The notes: generated by a model not told the origin, from the sequence alone. Counted from the stretch's first letter, positions 5,527 through 13,383 are shown. The stretch is 13,399 nucleotides of DNA from JAFAVZ01 sp036009105 (GCA_036009105.1 DASYMJ010000262.1:1-13399), one strand, 5' to 3'. Translations and numbers: made by a program.

Positions 5527-5532
5527 CACACG

Positions 5533-6108
5533 ATGCCGATGACCGACACAGTGCCGCCGCCAGCGCTCCTCCCCGCGGTTGCGCGAGGAGACATCGCCTC
5601 GTTCGAGGCCCTCTTCGACCGCTACTCCGGCACCCTCTACGCCCTCCTCCTGCGCATCCTGGGCAACCCCGAGGACGCGCAGGAGGTCCTGCAGGAGACG
5701 TTCGTCAAGGTGTGGACGAACGCGAAGATGTTCGACGCGGTGCGCGGCAGCGAGGTGGCGTGGCTCATCTCCATCGCCCGCAGCCGGGGGATCGACAAGC
5801 TCCGCTCGCGACGGATCCGTGTCGATCGTGAGAACGATGCGGGCCGGGAAATCTCGATCCACTCCTCGTTCGTAGAGAAGACGACCGGCGCGGACGAAGC
5901 GATCCGGTCGGAAGAGCGGATTGCAGTCCGCGGCGCCCTCGCCGAGCTTCCGGAAGCCCAGCGGGTCGCGCTCGAGCTCGCGTACTTCGAAGGCCTCTCC
6001 CAGTCGGAGATCGCCGAACGCCTCGGCGAGCCGCTGGGGACGGTGAAGACGCGGATGCAGCTCGGCATGAAGAAACTGAGAGATCGCCTGCGGGCGTTTC
6101 AACCATGA
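5533..6108 (+). CDS. ECF-family RNA polymerase sigma factor (SigK-like)
   Basis: This 191-residue protein is an extracytoplasmic-function sigma factor, which directs RNA polymerase to a small regulon when its anti-sigma factor releases it. The sigma-2 region covers about residues 23-95, with DAQEVLQETFVKVW (48-61) as the core-binding and -10-recognition helix. The sigma-4 region covers about 133-187, with the helix-turn-helix SQSEIAERLGEPLGTVKTRM at 156-175. It has no C-terminal extension. The stop codon overlaps the start of the anti-sigma gene in ATGA, so the two are translationally coupled. Pairing with an RskA-like partner suggests the SigK/RskA type of control. An in-frame ATG at 5539 is an alternative start. 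A perfect inverted repeat directly precedes the start. Confidence 0.92.
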   Translation: MPMTDTVPPPALLPAVARGDIASFEALFDRYSGTLYALLLRILGNPEDAQEVLQETFVKVWTNAKMFDAVRGSEVAWLISIARSRGIDKLRSRRIRVDRENDAGREISIHSSFVEKTTGADEAIRSEERIAVRGALAELPEAQRVALELAYFEGLSQSEIAERLGEPLGTVKTRMQLGMKKLRDRLRAFQP

Positions 6109-6902
6109 CCCACCAGGATTACGAGTCGATCGCGGCCCTCGACGCCGTCGGCGCCGCGAGTGTGGAGGAGGAGCGCATGCTTCGCGACCACCTCGCGACG
6201 TGCGCCGCCTGCCGCACCGCGCGCGACGAGTTCGGCGAGGCGGCGGCCATGCTGGCCCGCGAGGCGGAGCCGGTCGCCCCGCCGCCGGACGTCCGCGACC
6301 GCATCCTCGCCGCCGTCGAAGCGGATGACGCTGGCGATGATGCGGAGGTCGTCGACATCGAGTCGCGCCGCAAGATGCCGTGGTGGCTCGCCACCGCCGC
6401 GATGCTGTTCCTCGCCCTGTGGGGCTGGCGCGAGGTCGGGATCCGCGTCTCGCGGGAGAAGCTGCGCTCGCAGCGCGCGGAGATCGAGCGCCTGCAGGCG
6501 GAGGTGGACGCGCTCAATCTGCAGAAGGAGAAGATCTCCGGCGCCATGAGCGCCATCGCTTCCTCCGGCACCCGCACCATCCAGCTCACCGGCGCGCAGG
6601 CCGCGCCGACCGCCTCCGCGCGCGTGTTCCTGGACGAGAAGAAGCAGCGCGCCTTCGTCTTTTTCTACGACCTCCCGGCCAACGCGAACGACAAGAGCTA
6701 CCAGCTCTGGATCCTCCGCGCCGACCAATCCAAACCGCAGAGCGCCGGCGTGTTCGACGCCACGAAGGACGGCACCGCCTCGGTCACCGTGGAGAACCTG
6801 CCGCTGGCCACGGAGATCAAGGGGCTGGCCGTGACGCTGGAGCCGAAGGGCGGCGGCGAGCAGCCGTCGAATGCGGATTTCTACGTGATGGGAAACACGT
6901 AG
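6105..6902 (+). CDS. Membrane-bound zinc-finger anti-sigma factor (RskA-like)
   Basis: This 265-residue protein is the cognate anti-sigma factor. The N-terminal domain (1-55) carries the zinc anti-sigma signature H29-x3-C33-x2-C36, which would bind the sigma factor in the cytoplasm. A single membrane segment lies at about 93-108 (WWLATAAMLFLALWGW). Outside the membrane a charged, leucine-spaced helix (about 113-150) looks like a coiled coil. The C-terminal domain (about 155-262) has the RskA pattern, including a YQLWILRAD stretch and a TLEPKGGGEQP ending. Known relatives are cut by regulated intramembrane proteolysis to free the sigma factor; that applies here by inference. The start ATG overlaps the sigma stop, giving one operon. 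A heptamer repeat array begins 3 bp after the stop. Confidence 0.9.
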   Translation: MTHQDYESIAALDAVGAASVEEERMLRDHLATCAACRTARDEFGEAAAMLAREAEPVAPPPDVRDRILAAVEADDAGDDAEVVDIESRRKMPWWLATAAMLFLALWGWREVGIRVSREKLRSQRAEIERLQAEVDALNLQKEKISGAMSAIASSGTRTIQLTGAQAAPTASARVFLDEKKQRAFVFFYDLPANANDKSYQLWILRADQSKPQSAGVFDATKDGTASVTVENLPLATEIKGLAVTLEPKGGGEQPSNADFYVMGNT

Positions 6903-6905
6903 GAA

Positions 6906-6976
6906 GTTATCGGTTATCAGTTGTCGGTTGTCAGTGAGACCGTTCTACCGACAACTGATAACTGACAACCGACAAC
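6906..6976. repeat. Inverted array of GTTRTCR heptamers
   Basis: The left half (6906-6933) is four tandem heptamers: GTTATCG, GTTATCA, GTTGTCG and GTTGTCA. The right half (6949-6976) carries four heptamers of the same consensus in the opposite orientation. Within this, 6913-6928 and 6947-6962 are perfectly complementary over 16 bp with an 18-nt loop. The array fills the junction between the convergent anti-sigma and fabI genes. Seven-base tandem repeats in gene gaps are known from other bacteria, notably cyanobacteria. A transcript from either strand would fold into a long hairpin, so it may end transcription in both directions. Confidence 0.85.
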
Positions 6977-6982
6977 TCCACC

Positions 6983-7759
6983 TCACAGTCCCATGATGTT
7001 GTACCCGCAGTCCACGTACATCACCTCGCCCGTGATTCCCGACGACATGGATGACGCGAGGAACAGGCCGGCGTTGCCGATCTCCTCCAGCGTCACGTTG
7101 CGGCGCATCGGCGCCTTCTCGGCGTGGTGCTTGAGCATGTCGGTGAAGCCGGCGATGCCGCGGGCGGCGAGGGTGTTCACCGGGCCGGCGGAGATCGCGT
7201 TCACCCGCACATTGGTGCGGCCGAGGTTGGCGGCGAGGTAGCGGACGCTCGCTTCGAGGGAGGCCTTGGCCACGCCCATCACGTTGTAGCCTTCCACCGC
7301 CGCCACCGAGCCGTGGTAGGTCATGGCCACGACCGAGCCGCCGCCGGCCGCTTCGAAGAGGGGCAGGGCGGCGCGGCTCAGCGCGACCAGGGAGAAGGCG
7401 GAGATGTCGTGCGCGAGCTTGAAGCCCTCGCGCGAGGTCTTCACGAAATCGTTGGTCAGATCGTCGTGCGGCGCGTAGGCGACGGAGTGGATGAGCGTGT
7501 CGAGCCTGCCGCCGAACGCCTCGCCGACCTGGCGGAAAACGGCGTCGATGTCGGCGTCGTTCGTCACGTCGCAGGGAAGGAGGAGCGAGTCCGGAAGGGT
7601 GGTGGTCAGCTTCTCGACGCCTTCCTTCAGCCGCTCGCCCTGGTAGGTGAAAGCCAGGCGCATCCCTTCGCGCGAGAGCGCCTGCGCGATCGCCCACGCG
7701 ATGGAGCGCTTGTTCGCCACGCCGAAGACGATGCCGGTCTTTCCTTCCAGTAGTGCCAT
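6983..7759 (-). CDS. fabI: Enoyl-[acyl-carrier-protein] reductase [NADH]
   Basis: This 258-residue short-chain dehydrogenase-like enzyme performs the last reduction in each cycle of type II fatty-acid synthesis. The N-terminus MALLEGKTGIVFGVANKRSI matches the FabI nucleotide-binding region (GVANxxSIAWAIA). The catalytic pair is Y158 and K165, in the FabI-type Y-x6-K spacing, with the second conserved tyrosine at Y148. The HSVAYAP segment (91-97) has alanine where the E. coli enzyme has the triclosan-contact glycine; alanine there also occurs in S. aureus FabI as I recall it. I chose ATG 7759 because it gives the family's N-terminus; the frame is open to 7861, but that part overlaps the divergent gene and is unlike FabI. 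No Shine-Dalgarno precedes it; TATGAT ends 7 bp upstream. Confidence 0.95.
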   Translation of the reverse strand: MALLEGKTGIVFGVANKRSIAWAIAQALSREGMRLAFTYQGERLKEGVEKLTTTLPDSLLLPCDVTNDADIDAVFRQVGEAFGGRLDTLIHSVAYAPHDDLTNDFVKTSREGFKLAHDISAFSLVALSRAALPLFEAAGGGSVVAMTYHGSVAAVEGYNVMGVAKASLEASVRYLAANLGRTNVRVNAISAGPVNTLAARGIAGFTDMLKHHAEKAPMRRNVTLEEIGNAGLFLASSMSSGITGEVMYVDCGYNIMGL

Positions 7760-7766
7760 GGCGCGG

Positions 7767-7774
7767 ATCATACT
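7767..7774. promoter_or_regulatory. Overlapping opposed -10 elements between fabI and the S9 peptidase
   Basis: Only 25 bp separate the divergent start codons. The minus strand has TATGAT (7772-7767), matching five of six -10 bases, 7 bp before the fabI ATG. The plus strand has CATACT (7769-7774), 10 bp before the peptidase ATG. The hexamers share four base pairs. No Shine-Dalgarno is present on either side, suggesting leaderless transcripts from a bidirectional promoter. Convincing -35 boxes are not seen. Confidence 0.45.
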
Positions 7775-7784
7775 TCTGCGCGTC

Positions 7785-9917
7785 ATGAAACGCTCCCTCT
7801 GCCTCGCCTTGGCCCTCCTTCTCGCCGTCTCCGCGCTCGCCGAAAAACGGGCCTTCACCATCGAGGACTTCTACCGCGTCCGCACCGCGAGCGACCTTGC
7901 GCTGTCGAAGGACGGCCGCCTGGTGGCCTTCACCGTCGCCACGCCCGATCTGCCGCACGCGAAGCGCACGCAGCGCGTCTGGATCGCCGACGCTTCGGGC
8001 GGCAATGCGCGCGAGCTGACGCACGGCGATGGCGACACGGGCGCGCGCTTCTCGCCGGATGGACGCTCCGTCGTCTTCGTCCGCTCGGGCAATCTCTGGA
8101 TGCTCCCGCTGGAAGGCGGCGAGGCGCGCCAGCTGACGAACATCGCCACCGGCGTCGCCGATCCGCTCTTCTCGCCGGACGGCAAGTGGATCGCGTTCTC
8201 CACCGACGTCTATCCCGAATGCAACGGCGATGACGCCTGCAACAAGCGCGTCGCCGACCGCTGGAGCGGCGGCAAGCTGAAGGCGCACGTGGCGGACTCG
8301 CTGCTGTACCGCCACTGGACCGCGTGGCGCGACGGCACGGTGACGCATACCTGGCTGGTCAACGTGGAGAGCGGCGAGACGCGCGACCTCACGCCCGGCC
8401 GCAACGACTTCCCCATCTTCCAGGTCGGCGGCTCGCTGAGCTACGACTTCTCGCCCGACGGGCGCGAGCTGGCCATCGCCTCCAAGCACGACCCGGAACA
8501 GGCCTCCTCGACAAATGCCGACGTCTGGCTGATCTCGCTCACCGATCGCAATGCGCCGCCGCGCAACATCACCGCCGCGAACAAGGGATGGGACGGCGGG
8601 CCGCGCTACTCGCCAGATGGGCGCTTCATCGCCTACCGCACGCAGAAGGATCCGGGCTACGAGTCGAGCCAGCTGCAGCTCGCGCTGTACGACCGCGCCG
8701 GCGGCACCTCGCGCATCCTCGCGCCGGCGTACGACAACTGGATCGAGGACATCGCCTGGTCCGACGACTCGCGCTCGATCCTCTTCACCGGCGCGTCCGA
8801 GGGGCGCAATCCGATCTCCCGCGTCGACCTCGCATCCGGCGCCGTGACGCGCGTGTTCGAGGACCGCACCGTCGATGCGTTCGCGGTCGCCGGCGGCAAC
8901 ATCTTCTACATCGGGCGCTCGGTGGGCGAGCCGACGGAGGTGTATCGCGCCGCGCTCGCCGGCGGCGCCGCGCAACGGCAGCGCATCACGCATCTCAACG
9001 ACCAGCTCGCGAACGAAGTCGACATCCGGCCGGCGGAAGTGATGTGGGTGACGGGCGCGGAAGGGGCACGCGTGCAGGTGTTCATCGTCAAGCCGCACGG
9101 CTTCGATCCGGCGAAAAAGTACCCGCTCATCCTCAACGTGCACGGCGGCCCGCAGCAGCAGTGGGCGGACGCATTCCGCGGCGACTGGCAGGTCTATCCC
9201 GGGCAGGGCTACGTCGTGGCTTTCCCGAACCCGCACGGCTCGACCGGTTTCGGACAGGCGTACACGGCCTCCATCTCCGGCGACTGGGGCGGCAAGCCGT
9301 TCGAGGACCTGATGCGCGTGACGGACGCGCTGGAGAAGCTGCCGTACGTCGACCGCAACCGGATGGGGGCCATGGGCTGGTCCTACGGCGGCTACATGAT
9401 GAACTGGTTCGAAGGGCACACCGACCGCTTCAAGGCGCTCGCCTCGATGATGGGGCTGTACGACCTCCCCTCGTTTTACGGCGCGACGGAGGAGCTGTGG
9501 TTTCCGGAGTGGGACCTGCGCGGCCAGCCGTGGAATTCGGAGCTGTACCAGAAGTGGTCGCCCTCGAGTTTCGTGAAGAACTTCAAGACGCCCTGCATGG
9601 TGATCACCGGCGAGCGCGACTACCGCGTGCCGTACACGCAGGGGCTGGAGATGTTCACCGCGCTGCAGAAGATGCACGTGCCGTCCCGCCTCATTGTCTA
9701 CTCCGACGCCGGCCACTGGCCGAGCTGGTACGAGATGGCCCTCTACTACACCGCCCACCTGGAATGGTTCCAGAAGTACCTCGGCGGCGGCGGCCCGCCC
9801 TGGTCGACCGAGGCGTTCCTGCGCAACGCGGTGTTCGACGCGAGCGGGAAACGGGTCGAGGCGGAGAAGGAGACGGTGGAGGTCACGCAGGGGAAACCGG
9901 ACGTGAAGCCGCGGTAG
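7785..9917 (+). CDS. Secreted S9-family serine peptidase, dipeptidyl-peptidase 5-like
   Basis: This 710-residue exported peptidase begins with the signal peptide MKRSLCLALALLLAVSALA, likely cut after A19. Residues of about 30-430 form a beta-propeller with several PD40/TolB-like blades, marked by FSPDGR-type repeats that would gate substrate entry. The alpha/beta-hydrolase domain (about 435-690) carries HGGP (oxyanion region), the nucleophile motif GWSYGG with S533, then D612 in GERDYR and H644 in AGHWP, completing the catalytic triad. The sequence around EELWFPEWD and the KWSPSSFVKNFKTP stretch resembles S9C DPP5 enzymes, which remove dipeptides from peptide N-termini in the periplasm. The closest alternative is an acylaminoacyl peptidase. 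ATG 7785 gives a proper signal peptide. The 3' end overlaps the convergent DUF962 gene by 35 bp. Confidence 0.9.
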   Translation: MKRSLCLALALLLAVSALAEKRAFTIEDFYRVRTASDLALSKDGRLVAFTVATPDLPHAKRTQRVWIADASGGNARELTHGDGDTGARFSPDGRSVVFVRSGNLWMLPLEGGEARQLTNIATGVADPLFSPDGKWIAFSTDVYPECNGDDACNKRVADRWSGGKLKAHVADSLLYRHWTAWRDGTVTHTWLVNVESGETRDLTPGRNDFPIFQVGGSLSYDFSPDGRELAIASKHDPEQASSTNADVWLISLTDRNAPPRNITAANKGWDGGPRYSPDGRFIAYRTQKDPGYESSQLQLALYDRAGGTSRILAPAYDNWIEDIAWSDDSRSILFTGASEGRNPISRVDLASGAVTRVFEDRTVDAFAVAGGNIFYIGRSVGEPTEVYRAALAGGAAQRQRITHLNDQLANEVDIRPAEVMWVTGAEGARVQVFIVKPHGFDPAKKYPLILNVHGGPQQQWADAFRGDWQVYPGQGYVVAFPNPHGSTGFGQAYTASISGDWGGKPFEDLMRVTDALEKLPYVDRNRMGAMGWSYGGYMMNWFEGHTDRFKALASMMGLYDLPSFYGATEELWFPEWDLRGQPWNSELYQKWSPSSFVKNFKTPCMVITGERDYRVPYTQGLEMFTALQKMHVPSRLIVYSDAGHWPSWYEMALYYTAHLEWFQKYLGGGGPPWSTEAFLRNAVFDASGKRVEAEKETVEVTQGKPDVKPR

Positions 9918-10230
9918 CGCGCGAGACCTCGTCGTCCATCCGCCCGGCCATCATCAGGAAGAGCATCCGGTAGTCGGCCGCCAGGGAGTAGAAGGGGTGG
10001 CCGAAGGTGGCCGGCTTGTTGTGCTCGACGAAGAAGTGGGCGTACCAGGCGAAGGCGTAGCCGATGAGCGGCGCGCCGAGGAGAAACCAGAGGCTGAAGA
10101 CGAAGGCCAGGCCGATGGAGGCGAGGGCGAGGATGGAGCCGATGGCATGCAGCACGCGGGTGCGGGGCTGCGAATGCGCCCGCACGTAGTAGGGCCAGAA
10201 GTCGGAGAAGGTGCGGATCTCCCTCGCCAT
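9883..10230 (-). CDS. DUF962/Mpo1-like membrane protein
   Basis: This 115-residue protein matches the DUF962 (YGL010W/Mpo1-like) family. Conserved features are FWPYYVRAHSQPRTRVLHAIG at the N-terminus (H19, H28) and the block HFFVEHNKPATFGHPFYSLAADYRM, with H65, E69, N71 and H78. Two hydrophobic segments lie at about 29-50 and 51-66. The yeast member Mpo1 is an iron-dependent dioxygenase acting on 2-hydroxy fatty acids; a similar lipid role here is only inference. ATG 10230 is chosen because GGGAGGA lies 10 bp upstream and the family's N-terminus starts there; the frame continues to a TTG at 10269. The last 35 bp overlap the end of the peptidase gene on the other strand. Confidence 0.85.
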   Translation of the reverse strand: MAREIRTFSDFWPYYVRAHSQPRTRVLHAIGSILALASIGLAFVFSLWFLLGAPLIGYAFAWYAHFFVEHNKPATFGHPFYSLAADYRMLFLMMAGRMDDEVSRATAASRPVSPA

Positions 10231-10289
10231 TCGCCGCACATCCTCCCACGGGAGGGCGTGGCACTTCAATTGCTCGCATGGGAGTCACC

Positions 10290-10532
10290 ATGCCGCAGGA
10301 TTTCGAGCAGTTGCTGAAAGACCTCTTTGGCGAGCCGCTGAGCAAGCTGAACCAGTTCCAGACCGACCAGATGAAACGCCTCACCGACAAGCTGCAGGAA
10401 CTGGCCCGCGAAGCGGTGAAGGAAGACATCACCAAACTTCACGAGGAGATCAACACCCTCCGCGCGCGTCTGACCACCCTGGAAGCGGAGCGCGCCCGGA
10501 ACGCGGCGGACTCGGTGGAATCGAGCTTCTGA
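10290..10532 (+). CDS. Small coiled-coil protein, unknown function
   Basis: This 80-residue protein is highly charged and almost entirely helical. The N-terminal part reads PQDFEQLLKDLFGEPLSKLN, and residues of about 25-72 show heptad spacing of leucine and other hydrophobic residues, ending in HEEINTLRARLTTLEAERA. The layout recalls UbiK/BMFP-type coiled-coil proteins, which trimerise and help ubiquinone synthesis, but it lacks the typical middle signature, so I do not assign that name. I prefer ATG 10290 because GGGAG ends 5 bp upstream; an in-frame ATG at 10278 would add four residues. It is divergent from the DUF962 gene, with 59 bp between the starts. A hairpin repeat follows 4 bp after the stop. 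Confidence 0.75.
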   Translation: MPQDFEQLLKDLFGEPLSKLNQFQTDQMKRLTDKLQELAREAVKEDITKLHEEINTLRARLTTLEAERARNAADSVESSF

Positions 10533-10536
10533 AAAT

Positions 10537-10601
10537 GTAGGGCCGGCTCTCGGCCGGCTCAGCCATTCTCTGACTGCGGGCCGGCTGAGAGCCGGCCCCA
10601 C
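10537..10601. repeat. Paired hairpin repeat at a convergent gene junction (copy B)
   Basis: Two opposed modules fill the gap between the coiled-coil gene and the Omp85 gene. GTAGGGCCGGCTCTC (10537-10551) and the minus-strand reading of 10587-10601 match at 14 of 15 positions. Locally, GCCGGC (10542-10547) pairs with 10553-10558, and 10578-10586 pairs with 10590-10598 as a 9-bp stem with a 3-nt loop. It begins 4 bp after one stop codon and ends a few bases from the other. It is related to copy A at 2108-2188. Confidence 0.85.
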
Positions 10602-10603
10602 AA

Positions 10604-13375
10604 TCAGAACGCGTACCCCAGCGTAATGAAGTACGAGAAGCGGTGCTCGTGCTTCCGCTTGTCCGGGTTGTAGCCGATGTCGAAGCGCAGCGGGCCCACC
10701 GGCGAGAGATAGCGGATGCCGGTGCCGATGCCGTAGCGGAGGTCGCCGAAGTTGATGGTCGGGTCGCGGTAGACCTGGCCGGCATCCACGAACACCGCGC
10801 CGCCGACGCTGCTGAAGATCGGGAAGCGGTACTCCACGTTCGCCACCAGCAGGCCGTTGCCGCCCACCGGCGCCACGGTGCCGTCCGGCAGGAGGATCAG
10901 CGTCCCCACGCACTGCGGATCGACCACGCTGCCGTCCTCGTTCGTCTCGCAGATGGTGCCGAGGCGGTCCAGCGGGAAGGCGCGATGCGAGTTCTCGCCG
11001 CCCGCCGTGAACCGCTCCGAAAGCGGCACCTCGGTGTTCGCGATGGGGTGCGTCACGCCCACCCGGCCGGAGAGGGCGAGCGTGGTGCGGGAGCTGAGCG
11101 GCAGGTAGTAGCTCCCCTGGGTGAACGTCTTGAGGAACCGCGCGTCCGCCCGGAACATCTTGAACGCGTACTCGACCGAGGCGCTGGTGAAGAAGCCGCG
11201 ATGCGGATTCAGCGCGTCGTCGCGGCGGTCCCAGAAGAACGTCGGCGTCATGCTGGAGATGCTGATGTTCGTCACGCTCGGGTCGACGCCCGGGATGATC
11301 GCCGTCTCGGCCAGCGCGCAGAGGTCGTTCTTCTCGTCCGGATTCTTCACGCACTTGCCGATGCGGTACTCGTAGCGCAGCGACCAGCGCGTCTGCAGCC
11401 GCGCGATCTTGGTCACTTCCACGAACGTGCCGCTCTGCACGATGTGCGCGCCGGTGCGGTGCGAGTCGCTGCGGAAGATGGTGAGCTGCAGCGGCAGGTC
11501 GTAGTTGAAGATGAACGGCTCGCGGTAGGTGAGGAACGCCTCGTTGCGCTCGCGGCTCTTGACCAGCTCCAGCCCGAGGTAGCGGCCGGTGCCGAAGAGG
11601 TTGCGGTGGGCGATGGAGAGCGAGCCGAGAGGGGAGATGGCGAGCGTCGGCTGCTTGGTCAGACCGATCGAGCCGGCCACGGTGAGGTTGTTCCCCTCCT
11701 CCACGGCGATCACCACGCTCCGGTCTCCCACCGTGGTGCCGGCCTGCTCCGGCTGGATGTCGACGCGGCGGAAGATGCCGAGGCGGTAGAGGTTGCGCTG
11801 CGCCTCGAGGATGTTCGAGTAGCTGAACGGCTCGCCTTTTTTCAGCTCCGACTTGCGGAGGATCAGCACCGAGTCGGTGTACGTGTTGCCGCGCACGATC
11901 ACTTCATCGACCTTGATCCGCGGCCCCTCGGTGATGACGTACACCAGGTTCGCGCTCGTCTTGTCCGCCGAGACGTCGAAGCGCGGCGAGACCTGCACCT
12001 CGGCGTTCCCCCGGTCGGCGTAGAACGTCTGCAGCGCCACGATGTCCTCCCGCACCGTCTGCGGATTGAGAGGCATGCCCGCCTGCAACCGCGGCTTCGG
12101 CAGCTCCTCGGTCTTCACCTGCTCGTTGCCTTCGATCGCCACCGCGGTGAGGATCGTCCGCGCGCTTTCGGTGATGATGAACTGGACCGTCAACGTGCCG
12201 TCCGGATGGGCGGTCACCACGGGCGTGGAGACCTTCGCATCGGGGAAGCCCTGCAGCCGGTAGTACGACTCGATGGCGTCGCGGTCGGCGCTCAGCTGTC
12301 CCCGGGTGACGCCGGTCGGGCGGCGCAAGACCTTTCCGATGAGCGCGCTGATGCCGCCCTTCGGCGAGGTCTGGATGATCTTCTCCAGATCCTTGTCCGG
12401 GATCTTCTCGTTGCCGGTGAAGGAGACGGCGGCGAGCCGGTACTGCTGGCCTGGATTGACGCGGAACGTCGTGACCCATGTATTCGGATCGACCAGCCGC
12501 CCCTCCGTATCCACCGCCACGTTGTAGTAGCCGCGCTGCTGGTAGAGCTCGAGGATCTGGTCCGCCGCGCGGTCGATGACGTCTTCGCTGTACGGCTGGT
12601 TGCGCCCGAACGGCAGCACGCTGCGCACCGAGCGGCGCGACACGCCCTCCACCTCCACCTTCACGATCGGACCGACGCTGACCCGGTACTTGAGCGTGAC
12701 GGTCTTGGCCGCTTTGTCGTAGTCGTAGCCGAGGTAGTCGACGTCCGCCTTGCGGTGATCGCGGCGGACGAGGAAGGTGCGGATGCGGGTCGCGTCGCTG
12801 CGCGCGTCGGCCAGGATGAACGGCTTGCCCGGCCCGCGCCGCATCTGGTTGATGAGCTCCTGCGGCGTGAACGGCTTGGTATCGCCGTCGAAGACGACCG
12901 TGGCGATGTGTGCCCGCGGGCCGGTGGTGACGAAGAACTCGACGTCGGCCAGGCTGCGCGGACGGACGAAGCGCGTCTCGTAGTCGACCGCCGCCTCCAG
13001 GTAGCCGTTGCGCACGAGCGACTGCTGCACGGCGGCTGCGCTGCGCTCCACGGCGTTGAGGGAGAGGACGTCGCCGGCGTGGATCTCGAGGTCGCGCTCG
13101 GCGCGCGCGCGGTCGGAGCCGTGCAGGGTGGTGAAGAGGATGCGGCCCACGCGGTAGTTGAGGAAGAGGCGGATGGTGACGGCGATGCCGGCGCCGTCCG
13201 GCGTCGCCTCGATGCGGATGTCGCGGAAGTCGCCGGTGGCGAAGAGCGCCTTGAGCGTCGACTGCTCGGCGCGGATGGAGAGCGGCTGGCCGGCCTGCAG
13301 AGAAACGTACTGCGCGAGCGGTGTCGTGTCAAAGCTCGCGTCCGCAACAAAGGCGATGGTCGTGATGCCCTCCAC
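10604..13375 (-). CDS. Omp85/BamA-family outer membrane assembly protein with seven POTRA units, 5' end uncertain
   Basis: This protein of at least 923 residues belongs to the Omp85 superfamily, which inserts beta-barrel proteins into the outer membrane. Seven POTRA-like units can be read, at about 4-72, 73-152, 153-233, 234-309, 311-404, 407-484 and 486-561. The C-terminal 16-stranded barrel covers about 565-923 and ends in the expected phenylalanine (GYAF). E. coli BamA has five POTRAs. The loop-6 region, normally VRGF-like, reads SHRAF (796-800). Cysteine pairs lie at C675/C686 and C809/C822. GTG 13375 is the only candidate start visible; from it there is no signal peptide, and the frame is open to the window edge at 13399 through a repeat copy. 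The true start may therefore be outside. It could be BamA itself or a TamA-like paralogue. Confidence 0.88.
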   Translation of the reverse strand: MEGITTIAFVADASFDTTPLAQYVSLQAGQPLSIRAEQSTLKALFATGDFRDIRIEATPDGAGIAVTIRLFLNYRVGRILFTTLHGSDRARAERDLEIHAGDVLSLNAVERSAAAVQQSLVRNGYLEAAVDYETRFVRPRSLADVEFFVTTGPRAHIATVVFDGDTKPFTPQELINQMRRGPGKPFILADARSDATRIRTFLVRRDHRKADVDYLGYDYDKAAKTVTLKYRVSVGPIVKVEVEGVSRRSVRSVLPFGRNQPYSEDVIDRAADQILELYQQRGYYNVAVDTEGRLVDPNTWVTTFRVNPGQQYRLAAVSFTGNEKIPDKDLEKIIQTSPKGGISALIGKVLRRPTGVTRGQLSADRDAIESYYRLQGFPDAKVSTPVVTAHPDGTLTVQFIITESARTILTAVAIEGNEQVKTEELPKPRLQAGMPLNPQTVREDIVALQTFYADRGNAEVQVSPRFDVSADKTSANLVYVITEGPRIKVDEVIVRGNTYTDSVLILRKSELKKGEPFSYSNILEAQRNLYRLGIFRRVDIQPEQAGTTVGDRSVVIAVEEGNNLTVAGSIGLTKQPTLAISPLGSLSIAHRNLFGTGRYLGLELVKSRERNEAFLTYREPFIFNYDLPLQLTIFRSDSHRTGAHIVQSGTFVEVTKIARLQTRWSLRYEYRIGKCVKNPDEKNDLCALAETAIIPGVDPSVTNISISSMTPTFFWDRRDDALNPHRGFFTSASVEYAFKMFRADARFLKTFTQGSYYLPLSSRTTLALSGRVGVTHPIANTEVPLSERFTAGGENSHRAFPLDRLGTICETNEDGSVVDPQCVGTLILLPDGTVAPVGGNGLLVANVEYRFPIFSSVGGAVFVDAGQVYRDPTINFGDLRYGIGTGIRYLSPVGPLRFDIGYNPDKRKHEHRFSYFITLGYAF

Positions 13376-13383
13376 CTCCGAAC

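Noticed and set aside
6906..6976. A CRISPR array
   Set aside because: The units are contiguous 7-mers without spacers and the two halves are inverted. No CRISPR-like repeat-spacer pattern occurs anywhere in the window.
7760..7861. N-terminal extension of FabI by 34 residues
   Set aside because: The extension is arginine-rich, overlaps the signal peptide region of the divergent peptidase, and FabI proteins begin at the MALLEGK-like sequence.
6945..9758. A 937-codon open frame on the minus strand across fabI and the S9 peptidase
   Set aside because: It spans two well-supported genes and the heptamer array, has a low-complexity basic composition and no domain. It is a stop-poor shadow.
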